From Caulochytrium protostelioides (taxonomy: Eukaryota; Chytridiomycota; Caulochytriomycetes; Caulochytriales; Caulochytriaceae), in contig ML014162.1 of NCBI GenBank assembly GCA_003615045.1, positions 1 to 64,000 of the forward strand: a stretch of DNA of 64,000 nt, written 5' to 3'. The notes under the pieces were generated by a model. That model did no database searches and had not been told where the DNA came from. It was given only the letters and a program-made list of their open reading frames with translations. Below are positions 1 through 9,554 of the stretch, piece by piece (position 1 is the first letter of the stretch; the number at the start of each line of letters is the position of its first letter). A program made the position numbers and the translations under genes.

Positions 1-60
<60 letters not shown>
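1..60. repeat. (AG)n dinucleotide microsatellite at window edge
   Basis: An uninterrupted AG/GA run fills the first 60 bases and probably continues beyond the window edge. It is simple-sequence DNA with no coding content. Confidence 0.98.
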
Positions 61-61
<1 letters not shown>

Positions 62-917
62 AATGTGGATGGATGGCCGCGATTCAGTCACGGTTCAGTG
101 GTGTTGCATGCAGATCGTCTGGACACGTGGAAACGAGCATAGGATCAGAAAGGAACCATTGATGACAGGAAACTGGCGCTGTGCCGTACCGCGACACGAA
201 GCACGGAGCCTAGATCAAACGAGATCTCCCATCTCGCACGTTTAGCGACGCTGGACTCATGCGTATTCGTAGATGAGCAGCGATGGCGATGGATCCTGGC
301 GACCAGTCCGCACGGCATCCGCATCCGCTTCGCTGGACACTACCTGTACCGCTGACACGTGTTCGAGTGGTCCGGCGCATGGGCGCGCGGCACGTGGGGG
401 GGAATTGAGGGCACACGGTGAGGCACAGGGCGCCCTGACCCCTTGCTCGCCTTCAGGCGCCGTTGCGTCGCCACGAATGATGAAAGGGTCCGTCTGCCGG
501 CTGCCGGTCCGAGACGCCGTGTGTTCCGCAGGTTGGCCGCGTTTGCCGCTATGAGTCGCGTGCCGAAGGCGGGGCGGTGTCCACGTCAGGATCAGGAGGC
601 GACAGTCGTGACGGGCGCGACAGCATGGTCCGACGCCGGCGCCATGGGTCGCGACGGCCACGCCGTGGCGTCTGCGCCATGGCCCAGGCCGCCTCTTAAC
701 GGCCCAGATCCCGATCTCGGCGGCGCGGGTCGGGTGTCCGGATCAGCGGATCCGGTATGAATCCAAGGAGGTTGTCAAGACGAGGTCGACGGGCGGCTTG
801 ACGGGATGCCTCCCAAGGAAACTGACAGCTGCTGACGCGCCGCGGTGTTGGGAATGGGGTGGGAAAGCAAACAAGAAGCAACGCAAGAATAGAAAAAATG
901 CGTTTGCAAGCAGTCTT
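61..917. other. Intergenic stretch, no supportable gene
   Basis: Several short overlapping open frames exist on both strands, but none shows a recognisable domain or a consistent reading frame. I see no tRNA-like arms or clear promoter. Confidence 0.6.
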
Positions 918-1577
918 TCAGTCAGAGTCCACGGGGTAGTCGTGGGTGCGATGTTTGGCGCCCGAAAAGACTTCGGCGGCGGCCTCGGCCGCAAAGATGT
1001 CGCCGTTCGTGGAAGCGGACCCGAGCTCGGCTTGGTGGAAGACGTCGCCGTCGGTTGGGGTCGACAGGACCTGGCGGAGGCACGGCGAAATCGGTCCATC
1101 CACTGCACGAGCTTCGTCTGGTCCTGCGCATCGATCTTGCGGGCAAAAAAAAAAAAAAAAGTAGGTCCCCACCGACATCTGCGGGATATCCTGCTCGGTG
1201 ACCCAGTCCGGGAGGGCCTCGCCCGGCGAGAAACTCAGGTACCGGTGGCAGCGGTTGATCGTGCGCTCGGCCCACGGCCCGCCTTTCGGCATCGCGACCA
1301 TCCCGACGTAGCTCTCGTCGGGGATCCAGGGATGCACCATCCAAAGGAGCAGGTCCTGCGCGTCGCGGTTGACGCGCAGGTGCTCGATAAACTCGCGACT
1401 GAAGATCCTGGTAACTTTGGAATCGTTGCAACCATGCCCCCGACAATCGTCGAACATCCGACGCTGTCTGGCCGTACCCGCCAGACCGATAGCGCTGTGC
1501 CGCCACCCGGAGCCAACCCGGTGGCAGCTCGTGGTCGGCAAAGTCATCCGACACTGGACCAAAATGCGCGCTGCCAC
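918..1577 (-). pseudogene. GT14 (core-2/I-branching or xylosyltransferase-like) fragment, frame-disrupted
   Basis: The minus-strand frame contains FSREFIEHL followed about 15 residues later by WIPDES. This resembles the Branch domain of family 14 glycosyltransferases, in which an (S/T)R-x-F-(V/I) motif precedes a PDE or PAES motif. These Golgi enzymes add GlcNAc or xylose to O-glycans or proteoglycans. After GTYF the frame enters a run of 16 T (plus positions 1145-1160). The best continuation, ARKIDAQDQTK, resembles the FARKF segment of xylosyltransferases but lies in another frame, while a coding-looking C-terminus ending DYPVDSD returns to the first frame. No N-terminal half of the domain was found upstream. 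It may be a decayed gene, a homopolymer sequencing error, or a gene with an intron around the T-run. The family assignment rests on short motifs only. Confidence 0.35.
1145..1160. repeat. Homopolymer A16 (T16 on minus strand)
   Basis: Sixteen consecutive A bases interrupt the glycosyltransferase-like frame. With 15 or 18 bases the frame would join the ARKIDAQDQTK continuation, so the length of this run decides whether the gene is intact here. Confidence 0.95.
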
Positions 1578-1768
1578 GGTGGGGGTCCCCTAGGGGGGGC
1601 CGCCGAAGACCAGTGTGCGTCAAGTGCCAGGATGAACCTATATAGACGACCGCGTTAAACCAAACTATGCTTCGAAGACTCCATTGGGGGCGATCCCTAC
1701 CGTATGGCCGTTGTCGTAGCGATGCATCGGCGGCCACTCAACGTCGTCTGCAAAGATCTAACCCAGCA

Positions 1769-1774
1769 TCGCCA

Positions 1775-1821
<47 letters not shown>

Positions 1822-1823
1822 TT
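1769..1823. repeat. (TCGCCG)n hexanucleotide repeat
   Basis: About nine head-to-tail copies of TCGCCG with minor variants at both ends. It yields Arg-rich or Pro-Ser-rich open frames that I regard as spurious. Confidence 0.9.
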
Positions 1824-2539
1824 CGGGAGAAGAGCTCGCGCACGGACCCTCGGGCCACGGCAAGGCATGAAGGACGGCATGCCGCGTTCGTCGGCTGCAT
1901 CCGTCGCGTCCTGCGTCAGGCCCAAAGGTCGTCATCCGCGCTGGGTCGGAAGGGCCGGCAGCCACGCCGGCCCTCGACGCGCGGGCCATCGGCCTCCGGA
2001 GCGTCGGCGACGTGGCGACGCCGTCGTGTGGCGCAGCGGCGTGGCGCAGTCGGACGACGGCTGGCTCACGCGCTCGGACCGGTGCCGCCGGTCGCCGCGG
2101 GCGGCGTGAGGCCACGGGGCCGGCGCGTCCCAGTTCGGATTTCGCGTCATGGGCCGCCGGCCGTCCCGTGGGCCCCGCCGCCGGCGTCGTGGCCAGAACG
2201 ATCGATCGTCCTGTTGAAGCTTGAAAAACAGGGTGCCGCGGTGCCTCGTGATCCCCGCTTCAGCCCGATCGCTCCGATCAAGTCCACTGCTCCCTGTCCC
2301 CGTTGACGACGCTTACAACGCGACCATCACGGCCTGTTGTTGGCACCCGCAGACTTCCTGGTCCATTGGCCGTCCTCCCGAGCTGACGCTCTTGCCGAGA
2401 GCCTGCACACGGCACCGTTCGGAGACGGCCGTCTCAGTGCCACGGAAACTCGCTCTCGTGTCGCATCTTCTCTCTGGCTCTCGCTCCCGCTTTTTTTCCT
2501 TTTCCCCCGCGATCAAGCTGACGCGCTCGCGCTCGCGTC
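1824..2539. other. Intergenic, upstream of the SMP-domain gene
   Basis: No convincing gene. The last 100 bases before the ATG at 2540 are pyrimidine-rich (tctctctggctctcgctcc followed by a T-run), as seen ahead of other genes here, and probably form the core promoter and 5' UTR of the next gene. Confidence 0.5.
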
Positions 2540-4540
2540 ATGGCTGAAACACGGACGACTCCGTCGATGCCGCACATGGCCACGGCGGGCGGCGCCGCCG
2601 CGCTGGTGGGCGTCGTCGCGTATGCGGTCGGCGCTGCGGGGTCCACGGGCGCCGCCGCCTCGTGTCCCGGCTACTACGCCACGTACTTCCGCGGCTTCAT
2701 CGCGGGAGGCACGTGTCTCGTCCTTGGCGAGCTGCTCGCCTTGTACGGTCTGTATGTGTACCTGTTCGATACCGAGCGGCCATTGACGACCGTGGGCCTC
2801 GATGCCACCGCCGCGGTCGATCCGGCGGCGGTGCCCGGCCGCCCGTATGTCGACATCACGGACAGCCACACGATGCTGCCGTCGACGGATCCCACGCATC
2901 CGACAGACCCCGCCTACCGCCAGCGCATCCCGCGACCCGAGGACGCCATGGGCGGGATGCGCACGACGTCGTCCGACGTCACCCAGGAACACCACGAGCC
3001 GTGGCCCCGTCTGATTGTCGACTTCCTCCGGATGGCGACCGCGGCTGCTGAGGATGACTTCAAGCTGCCAGCCAACGCGGCCGCCGCCAAGGAAGCCGCT
3101 GAGAAAGCGGCCGATCGGTCGGCCGCGGCCGCGGCGACGGCGGGCGCGACACCGACACCAGCGGCGGCCGCGGCCAGTTCGCCGGATGCGGCGGTGCTGG
3201 CGTCGCTGGCATCGACGGTGGTCGGGCCGACTGAGCCGTGCCACTGGCTGGCGACGCTGGTGCAGCGCATGTTCCTCGCGCTGCGCGCGAGCGAGCTCTT
3301 TAAGGCAAAGATCAAGAACAAGGTCTCCGACAAGATCAAAGCGAAGCTGAAGGGCAACTCGTTTATCCAGTCGCTGCGTATCACCGATATCTCGCTCGGC
3401 GAGCACGCGCCCATGCTGCACGGGGTGCGGCTCGTCAAGGGCGTGACGGACGATCTCGCCGTGACGGCCGAATTCGACACCACTTACATGGGCGGCGCCA
3501 GCGTCGCAATCGAGTGTACACTGACCGGGAATATCCGCATTCCAGTGCGCGTGTTCCTCGGTGGGCTCTCGGGCAAGCTCCGCGTCCGCATGCCCTCGCG
3601 CCAGTGGGGCGACATGGTCGCCGTGACCTTCGCCGAAGACCCCAAGCTGACCTTCACCGTCGACTCGACCATCACGGTCCGCGAAAACGAGATTATGCGC
3701 GGCATGGTCAACCAGCTGCTCGGCAAAATCACCCGTCGCATGTTCGTCGAGATGTGGGTCCTGCCCGCGTGGCGGACCTTCTTTTTGCCCTCCATGACCC
3801 CGTCCTTTGAGGTAAGCCCCCTTTCTCCGTCCCCCCCGCTGAAGCGATCTCCCTCCGCGTCCCGCGCCCCCTGGAAGCCGGGGGCGACGGCGACGGCGAC
3901 GGCGGCAAAGACGGCCGCCTCGGCCGCCGAGCCATCGATGGCATCGCTGGAATGCCTCGCGGTGCCCGCCGCGCCCGTATGGGCGACGCCCGCGGCATCG
4001 CGGGCGTCCACGTCGCCCCCGTCCCGACGGGACCGATGGCGGTCGCGGCGGCAAACGCCCCTGTCCGACTCGCGCATCGGACTGCTGCCCTCCCTCGCCG
4101 CCTTGCTTGCCCTTGGACCAGAGCCCCGGCCGAATCCAAGGCCAACAACGCCGCCGCCTCGGACGCCGCCGCGCGCGCCCAGGCAGACGCCGCCGCCACC
4201 GACACCGCCTCGCCCGCCGCTGCTCGCCACGCGGGCTGGCAGCGCGGACATCGTGATGCATCACCGTTCCCGTCACCGGACGCCCGGAACCCACCGCCGG
4301 CGGGGCCGGTCACCCGTGGCCGCCGCGCCCGCCGCGCCGCCGCACGGACCCGTCCACGCATACTCGCGCGAGGAAACCACCCGGATGGCGCTCGATGCCT
4401 TATGGAGCGCCGAACATCTGCAGAAAGCGCCCAGCGAGGACGCCGCGGCGACCTCGGACGCGGGGGTCGGTGTTGAGGATGAGGATGACGACGCCGATCT
4501 GGCATCTAATCGACTTCCTGCTCCGTGCATCATTTCTTGA
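2540..4540 (+). CDS. SMP-domain ER-anchored lipid-transfer protein (Nvj2/TEX2/PDZD8/Mmm1 group)
   Basis: Predicted to move phospholipids at ER contact sites. The protein has an Ala/Gly-rich hydrophobic start, one strong membrane segment at about residues 45-77 (containing FIAGGTCLVLGELLALYGLY), an Ala-rich linker, and an SMP domain at about 231-425. Hallmarks are HWLATLVQRMF, LRITDISLGEHAP, the strand LSGKLRVRMP, and the closing WVLPAWRTFFLP. The spacing fits the Nvj2/TEX2 type better than canonical ERMES Mmm1, but I cannot separate these by eye. The ATG at 2540 opens the frame. A good donor (GAG then GTAAGC) lies at 3814 directly after the SMP domain, so the Pro/Arg-rich stretch after it is at least partly intron. 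The coding-looking segment with YSREETTRMALDALW and an acidic tail ending at 4540 is in the same frame. The exon 2 boundaries are unresolved. It is followed in tandem by another lipid-binding gene. Confidence 0.75.
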   Translation: MAETRTTPSMPHMATAGGAAALVGVVAYAVGAAGSTGAAASCPGYYATYFRGFIAGGTCLVLGELLALYGLYVYLFDTERPLTTVGLDATAAVDPAAVPGRPYVDITDSHTMLPSTDPTHPTDPAYRQRIPRPEDAMGGMRTTSSDVTQEHHEPWPRLIVDFLRMATAAAEDDFKLPANAAAAKEAAEKAADRSAAAAATAGATPTPAAAAASSPDAAVLASLASTVVGPTEPCHWLATLVQRMFLALRASELFKAKIKNKVSDKIKAKLKGNSFIQSLRITDISLGEHAPMLHGVRLVKGVTDDLAVTAEFDTTYMGGASVAIECTLTGNIRIPVRVFLGGLSGKLRVRMPSRQWGDMVAVTFAEDPKLTFTVDSTITVRENEIMRGMVNQLLGKITRRMFVEMWVLPAWRTFFLPSMTPSFEVSPLSPSPPLKRSPSASRAPWKPGATATATAAKTAASAAEPSMASLECLAVPAAPVWATPAASRASTSPPSRRDRWRSRRQTPLSDSRIGLLPSLAALLALGPEPRPNPRPTTPPPRTPPRAPRQTPPPPTPPRPPLLATRAGSADIVMHHRSRHRTPGTHRRRGRSPVAAAPAAPPHGPVHAYSREETTRMALDALWSAEHLQKAPSEDAAATSDAGVGVEDEDDDADLASNRLPAPCIIS

Positions 4541-4957
4541 CCCCGCTGGGCGATCCGGCCGGCGACAAAGAAACAATGGCCCCTGACGGGCCTAGCGCGC
4601 GTATCGACGGCGGGGCGTCTGATTGGCTTCTCTCGGCATGGCTCGCGGCTTGCCATCCTTTTCTCCCCTTCACTCTCTCGTTCATGTAGCGTTTGGTGGA
4701 TTCACACGCCTCTCGTTTTTTCTTTTGTTGCTTTTTTTGTCTTGGTTCGTTTGGGTTTCATATGTCACCGATCACGGTGCATCCCTCCCGCTCTTGTGTT
4801 GCGTGGCTGCTCGCAGGAGGAGCTGGCGCGGGACAAGGCGGGCCGAACCGGCCGCAGCGGTCCCGCCATCGGCGCCGCGCGCGCACCGTCCACGCGCGGC
4901 GGCGGCGATGGGCCACGCCCGCTGCTTCTCCGCGGGGATGCCCTTGCGGTCCGCAAC
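4541..4957. other. Short intergenic and 5' region between two lipid-binding genes
   Basis: It contains T-rich tracts (4701-4760), then GC-rich sequence open in the frame of the next gene with no upstream ATG in that frame. A CAG ahead of GAGGAGCTGG near 4817 could be a splice acceptor of an unseen first exon. Confidence 0.5.
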
Positions 4958-7900
4958 ATGATTCCAGACGCGCTGTGCGACGCGTCGTGGACGACCACCG
5001 CGCCGCTGACGTTGAACGACGAGACCGAGCTCGCGATCTGCGAGTCGCGCTTGGTGTCCGCCTTCCTCACGCTGGCGACGGAAAGCGATTCGCCGCGATC
5101 GACCCAGCCGGTGGCCGCGCCGGCGGCCTCAGGCGGCGCGAGCATCGGCGGCGCCGGCATGGGCGGCGCCAGCACGCCCCCCCCGAGTGATGCCGCATCC
5201 GTCCGCTCGGTAGGCACGCCGGTCTCGCTGTCGGAGGGCCCCAACGCCGACGGAACGCCCCGCGGCGGGCCGGGCATGACAAATGGCGACGGCGACGGCG
5301 ACGGTGATGGTGACGAGGCCGCGGCAACCGCCAATGCCGTGATTCCGGCAGGCAGCACCTTCGCCTCGAACCTCGCCCAATGGAAGACGATCAAGGACCG
5401 GGCCGGCATCCGGTTGCAAAAGAAACGGATGGCGATGGGTGGCTCATCGGCCGACGTCTCGCGCGCGACGGTCCGCATCAACTGCGATGCCGAGCGCGTG
5501 TTTGCCGTGCTCTCGAACCCCGAGTACCACCGGCACGTGGACGAGCAGTTCGTCGAGCATACCACGCTCGAGCAGCTCGGCGAGACCCGCGCCGTGCGCC
5601 GCTTGACCTACCGCAGCGGCGGACTGCGGGGCAGCAAAGACCGCCACATGACGGTGCTCGAAGTCCACAAGCGCTTGACGGAGACCGATATGGATCCCGA
5701 TGGCTCGCTGGAGACCAGTGCGCCCGGCGGCGGCTCGAGCCGCGACAAGTTCGTCGTCGTCATGCGCAGCTTCAAGCCGGCCAGCAAGGCGGCCGAGAAG
5801 CCGACGCCCGTGCCGCCCGCGAAGCACGGCGTCGAAAAACACCTCACGGCCATCGGCTCAGGCGGCAAGCTCGCTGCCGCCGCCACCGCCGCCGCCTTGC
5901 CCGTTCTCTCCCACGAGCTGAAACCCAGTCTCGATGCGTCCGCCCGGTCCGCCACACCGCCGCCAGCGTCCCGCACTGCGGCCGCCCCCGCCGCTACCGG
6001 CGGCAGCGGCCATGGTAGCAGCGGCGGCGCATCGGGAACGCCGCCGGCCGCGTCGACGTCCACGCCCACGCCGTTCGTCGCCAGCAGCAAAGAGCCTAAT
6101 GCCCAGCGGCTGCTGACGCCGAGTGTGGCCGCCGCTGAAACCGGCACCGAGCGGCCCACGGTCCCCATGGGCGTGCCGCTGCCGCCCGGCGCGGTGCCCC
6201 GGCCGCCCGATGGCGCAGCAGCCGAACCCGCCACCGCCGCCGGGCGTGCCGACAAGAACGGAGCGGTCGATTCGACCTCGGCCGCCGACACCATGCCGGC
6301 GGACGCGGTGCGCTCCTCCACCGCTTCGGCGCAGAGTGCCTTTGCGGCGGCGGCGGCCACGGCTGCCGCGGCGATCGCGCCGGTGGCGGAGGAGACGCCG
6401 ATCTGCTATGTGTTTGGGTTCCTAATCGAACCGCCGCCGGGAGGCGATGGCACGGCATGCCACGTGACCATGGTGTCGCAATACTCGCCCGACATGAGCC
6501 GTCTGGAGCTGTCATATGCGTCGTGCCGCAAGGTGAAGAGCTTTATCGAGGAGCTGGTCAGCTTGGACAGTATGCTGAGCGGCGCCGTTAGCGCGCACGC
6601 GTCGGCACACGGCGATGCTCCGGCCGCGGGCGCAAGCCAGACCTCCTCCTTCCGTGAGCTGATCGCCAACTCTTCGTTTTCGTCGACGTTTTCAAAGGGC
6701 GGCGGCGGCGGCGGCGCGGGATCGGATGCATCGTCGGCACGCAGTGTGAATGGCGAGGCGTCCGGCAAGCGCATCGAGAAGCTGAAGCACATCGTCTCCA
6801 CGGGCGTCGGCTCCCTGATGCGGGGCCGCCGTCTGAATCAATGGATGACGCAGGCCCCGAAGGCGGGGGCGAGTGGGAACGGGGGGCCGACGACGGTCGA
6901 GACCGCGGCCGTCGCGTCGCCGACGGCGTCGCCGACGCCAGCGGGCTCCGAGACGGCGCTCGCGACCGCGTTCGCCGCGCCGTTCCATGGCGAAACACCG
7001 CGCTTCCTTGCCCGCGTGCCTATCATGCCCATCCAGGTCCACCGTCAGGAACGCTTAGCGCTGCAATTCCCCGTCGAGGCCGTTGGCGAGCTGCTCGTGC
7101 TCGAGCTCGCGTTCCTCGGGGAGATGGCGACGCACGCTCAGGGCCCGCACACCTTCTTTGGCCTCGAGTTCCATCCTCACGGCGCGCCGCGCCGCGCCAC
7201 CGCCTTGCTACCCTTCTCCTCCGGTCTCGACGGCGCCGACGGCACGGACCTTGCGGACCCCTCGGCGGCGGCGACGGCTAGCGGCGGCAGCGGTGGGCTC
7301 CATACGGAGAGCCCTGCCACGAACTCCACCGCATCCGGCACCGGCACCGGCCGCGTCCCCGATGCGGCGTCATCCTCGGGGACGCCGGGCGCCGCGACCG
7401 CGACCGCCGCTTTCTCGTCGACCTCGATGGCGTCGTCGACGCCGTCGCTGTCGTCGCCGGTCGCGGCGGCCAGCGGGGCCGAAGGCGGCGCGAAGGTGGG
7501 ACCGGCAGACGATGCGGGCAGTGGCCGCACCCCCGTGACGCCGGCCGCCGACGTCATTATCATGCCGGCGGTCGGCTGCACGCCGCAGCGCAGCGTCTCT
7601 ATGATGCTGCCTATTGTCCAGCCGGGCGCCTTTGTGCTGACCTGCCACAACGCGGGGAGCCGCAATCCCACGCGACACTTGGGGTACCGTGTCGGCATTG
7701 CCGCGCGCGCTCACATGATCCAGAGCGGCGGCGGCGGCAGCTTGGCCCGCAGCGCCGCAGCCGCGACGGAGACGCGCCCGCAGGGCCGCCTGGTCGTGAC
7801 GTCAGAAATGGCCGCCGAGATCGTGATCCCGCGCAAGGCGACGTATGCGCTGTACCTCATCGTGGAACGCTCCGAGCACGCGTCACATCTCGTGTGGGAC

Positions 7901-8893
7901 TTCGCCACGGGCGGCTATGATGTGAGTTTCGCCATCGAGCACCGCCCGCTGCGCGATGCTGACGGCCAGTGGGACCACGAAGCTGTCTGCGAAGCCGACC
8001 GCGACGCCGAGCGGAACGCGGACCTCGGAGCGCTGCCGAACGCAGCGGCCGGGACGGGGACGGCGGACCATGCCAGCGCCGATGGACCCGCGCCGAATGC
8101 AGCGTCCACGGAGGCCCCCGGGCCTGCCGACGACGACAACGACGACGACAATGGCCCCGCTCGCGATGGCGAGGCCGCCGACGATCGTCCTGCGGCGCGC
8201 GGGCGCACCCACAGCCAGGAAGCCATCCTGGCCATGGACCCCGAGCGCCTCGCCGATGTGCTGGACGCCGTCGACCAAGCGGCCGACGCGATGCCCATGA
8301 CGGTCGGGGACGTCGCGGACGACCCGGCGTCCGAAGCCGCGCTCGCCGCCGCGGCCGCCGTCGCCGTCAATGCCGACCGCGAGGGTGACCGCGTCGCCGG
8401 GACCGCGGACCACATGGACGCGCCCGACGATGGCGGCCGCGCCGCGCCGCCGCCCTTGCCGGCCCGCCGTCCGTCCCCGGACACCGACGCCTCGCTGTCG
8501 GTCGTCACGTCGTCAGCGTCCTCCCTGCCCTCGACATCGACGCCGTCACCGCCGCGACCGCCTCTGCCGCCGGCGCTACCAGCCACCGGGGAGGCCCGGC
8601 CCGCTGCGGGCGCCGCCGAACCGCCCGCGTTCGAGCCGTTCCTGCCGGCGCGGCGCTGCAACTCGCAGCGCAACGGCGCCGTGACGGGCGCGGTCCCGCT
8701 GGACGGCCGCACGGGCGTCTTCCGCTTTGTGTGGGACAACCGGCACTCCATGATGCTGAGCAAGACCGTGGGGTTCCAGGTCGGCACGGCGCTGCGAGTG
8801 GGCGCGCCGGACGAGACCGCGGCCGCCGGGTCATCGACGGCCTCGCTTGCTCCCGAGGCGCCTCGGGACGACGCGAAGGACGACGATCGCTAA
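4958..8893 (+). CDS. START-domain plus tandem GOLD-like domain protein
   Basis: Probably a lipid-binding, membrane-associated protein of about 1,311 residues if it starts at the ATG at 4958, the first in-frame ATG of the open frame. A StAR-related lipid-transfer (START) domain appears in two halves. Residues about 170-275 contain VRINCDAERVFAVLSNPEYH, and about 481-545 contain ICYVFGFLIEPPP and CHVTMVSQYSPDMSRLELSY. About 200 low-complexity Ala/Pro/Thr residues separate the halves. Downstream are beta-rich segments like GOLD domains. The first spans about 680-912 and ends AFVLTCHNAGS. The second spans about 944-1277, with HLVWDFATGGYDVSFAIEH and later VFRFVWDNRHSMMLSKTVGF, the W.F and F.WDN.S signatures of GOLD. 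Both GOLD units are interrupted by long disordered inserts. GOLD domains occur in p24 and Sec14-like trafficking proteins. The exact ligand is unknown. Confidence 0.72.
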   Translation: MIPDALCDASWTTTAPLTLNDETELAICESRLVSAFLTLATESDSPRSTQPVAAPAASGGASIGGAGMGGASTPPPSDAASVRSVGTPVSLSEGPNADGTPRGGPGMTNGDGDGDGDGDEAAATANAVIPAGSTFASNLAQWKTIKDRAGIRLQKKRMAMGGSSADVSRATVRINCDAERVFAVLSNPEYHRHVDEQFVEHTTLEQLGETRAVRRLTYRSGGLRGSKDRHMTVLEVHKRLTETDMDPDGSLETSAPGGGSSRDKFVVVMRSFKPASKAAEKPTPVPPAKHGVEKHLTAIGSGGKLAAAATAAALPVLSHELKPSLDASARSATPPPASRTAAAPAATGGSGHGSSGGASGTPPAASTSTPTPFVASSKEPNAQRLLTPSVAAAETGTERPTVPMGVPLPPGAVPRPPDGAAAEPATAAGRADKNGAVDSTSAADTMPADAVRSSTASAQSAFAAAAATAAAAIAPVAEETPICYVFGFLIEPPPGGDGTACHVTMVSQYSPDMSRLELSYASCRKVKSFIEELVSLDSMLSGAVSAHASAHGDAPAAGASQTSSFRELIANSSFSSTFSKGGGGGGAGSDASSARSVNGEASGKRIEKLKHIVSTGVGSLMRGRRLNQWMTQAPKAGASGNGGPTTVETAAVASPTASPTPAGSETALATAFAAPFHGETPRFLARVPIMPIQVHRQERLALQFPVEAVGELLVLELAFLGEMATHAQGPHTFFGLEFHPHGAPRRATALLPFSSGLDGADGTDLADPSAAATASGGSGGLHTESPATNSTASGTGTGRVPDAASSSGTPGAATATAAFSSTSMASSTPSLSSPVAAASGAEGGAKVGPADDAGSGRTPVTPAADVIIMPAVGCTPQRSVSMMLPIVQPGAFVLTCHNAGSRNPTRHLGYRVGIAARAHMIQSGGGGSLARSAAAATETRPQGRLVVTSEMAAEIVIPRKATYALYLIVERSEHASHLVWDFATGGYDVSFAIEHRPLRDADGQWDHEAVCEADRDAERNADLGALPNAAAGTGTADHASADGPAPNAASTEAPGPADDDNDDDNGPARDGEAADDRPAARGRTHSQEAILAMDPERLADVLDAVDQAADAMPMTVGDVADDPASEAALAAAAAVAVNADREGDRVAGTADHMDAPDDGGRAAPPPLPARRPSPDTDASLSVVTSSASSLPSTSTPSPPRPPLPPALPATGEARPAAGAAEPPAFEPFLPARRCNSQRNGAVTGAVPLDGRTGVFRFVWDNRHSMMLSKTVGFQVGTALRVGAPDETAAAGSSTASLAPEAPRDDAKDDDR

Positions 8894-9197
8894 AGACAGG
8901 TCAGTGCAGCAAACGGCTCGCGCATGCATGAACCGAGCGATATCACGCTTCACTGGTCGTCGCCGCTCCCCTCCTTGTCCTCCTGGCGCAGTTGCCTCTT
9001 CGCATCCGCGCATCCGACCCCCTGTGTTTCGTCGTATCAGATGACTGTTTCTTTTTTTTTGGTTTTTTTTTTACAGAAGTGGGATTTCACAAAAAGAAAA
9101 TACGGTCATGAGACCCACAAACGGGCTGGAGAGGAGAGCCCGCGTCGCCACATGGCGCGCCAATCACGTCGATCACGTGTCGGCCGCGCGCCGTCAC
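8894..9197. other. Convergent 3' intergenic region
   Basis: The 304 bases between the stop codons of two convergent genes contain T-runs at 9051-9072 that could serve in 3' end formation. No gene is visible. Confidence 0.6.
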
Positions 9198-9554
9198 TTA
9201 GGCCGAGAGCGCCTCGCGGGCCTCGATCGCGGCACGCTCCTCCGCAAGCTGCTCCTTGGTCTTGTACGGCGACCAGAAGGCGTAGTGGAGCAGACCGGCC
9301 CAGGCGATGATGGAGTAGGCCATGCGGTACTTGTACTTGACGACGCCGTTCTCCCAGATTTCGCCGAGGGTGGTCTGGCTCGTGAAGCGGACGTTGGGGA
9401 GGAACTGGCCGATCCACTGGCGGACCGAGATCTGCATGTGGGTGCCGGTCGCATCGGCGACCTGCTGCTGGGTGGAGGCCCAGCGGCGGGCCGCGGTCGC
9501 GCGCATGGCGGGGCGGGCCGCCGCGGTGAAGGGAGCACGAAGCATGGTCAGCAT
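9198..9554 (-). CDS. Small mitochondrial inner-membrane protein, family not recognised
   Basis: A 118-residue protein starting MLTMLRAPF. The first 30 or so residues are rich in Ala, Arg and Ser without acids, ending RRWAS, typical of a mitochondrial presequence with a cleavage site. The mature part has the polar segment ISVRQWIGQFLPNVRF, then EIWENGVVKYKYRMAYS running into one membrane segment (IIAWAGLLHYAFW), and a charged helical tail (KTKEQLAEERAAIEAREA). The size and layout are those of a supernumerary respiratory-complex or ATP-synthase subunit. It lies divergent to ATP17, but I do not recognise the family. The in-frame ATG at 9554 was chosen, and a second at 9545 is possible. Confidence 0.7.
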   Translation of the reverse strand: MLTMLRAPFTAAARPAMRATAARRWASTQQQVADATGTHMQISVRQWIGQFLPNVRFTSQTTLGEIWENGVVKYKYRMAYSIIAWAGLLHYAFWSPYKTKEQLAEERAAIEAREALSA

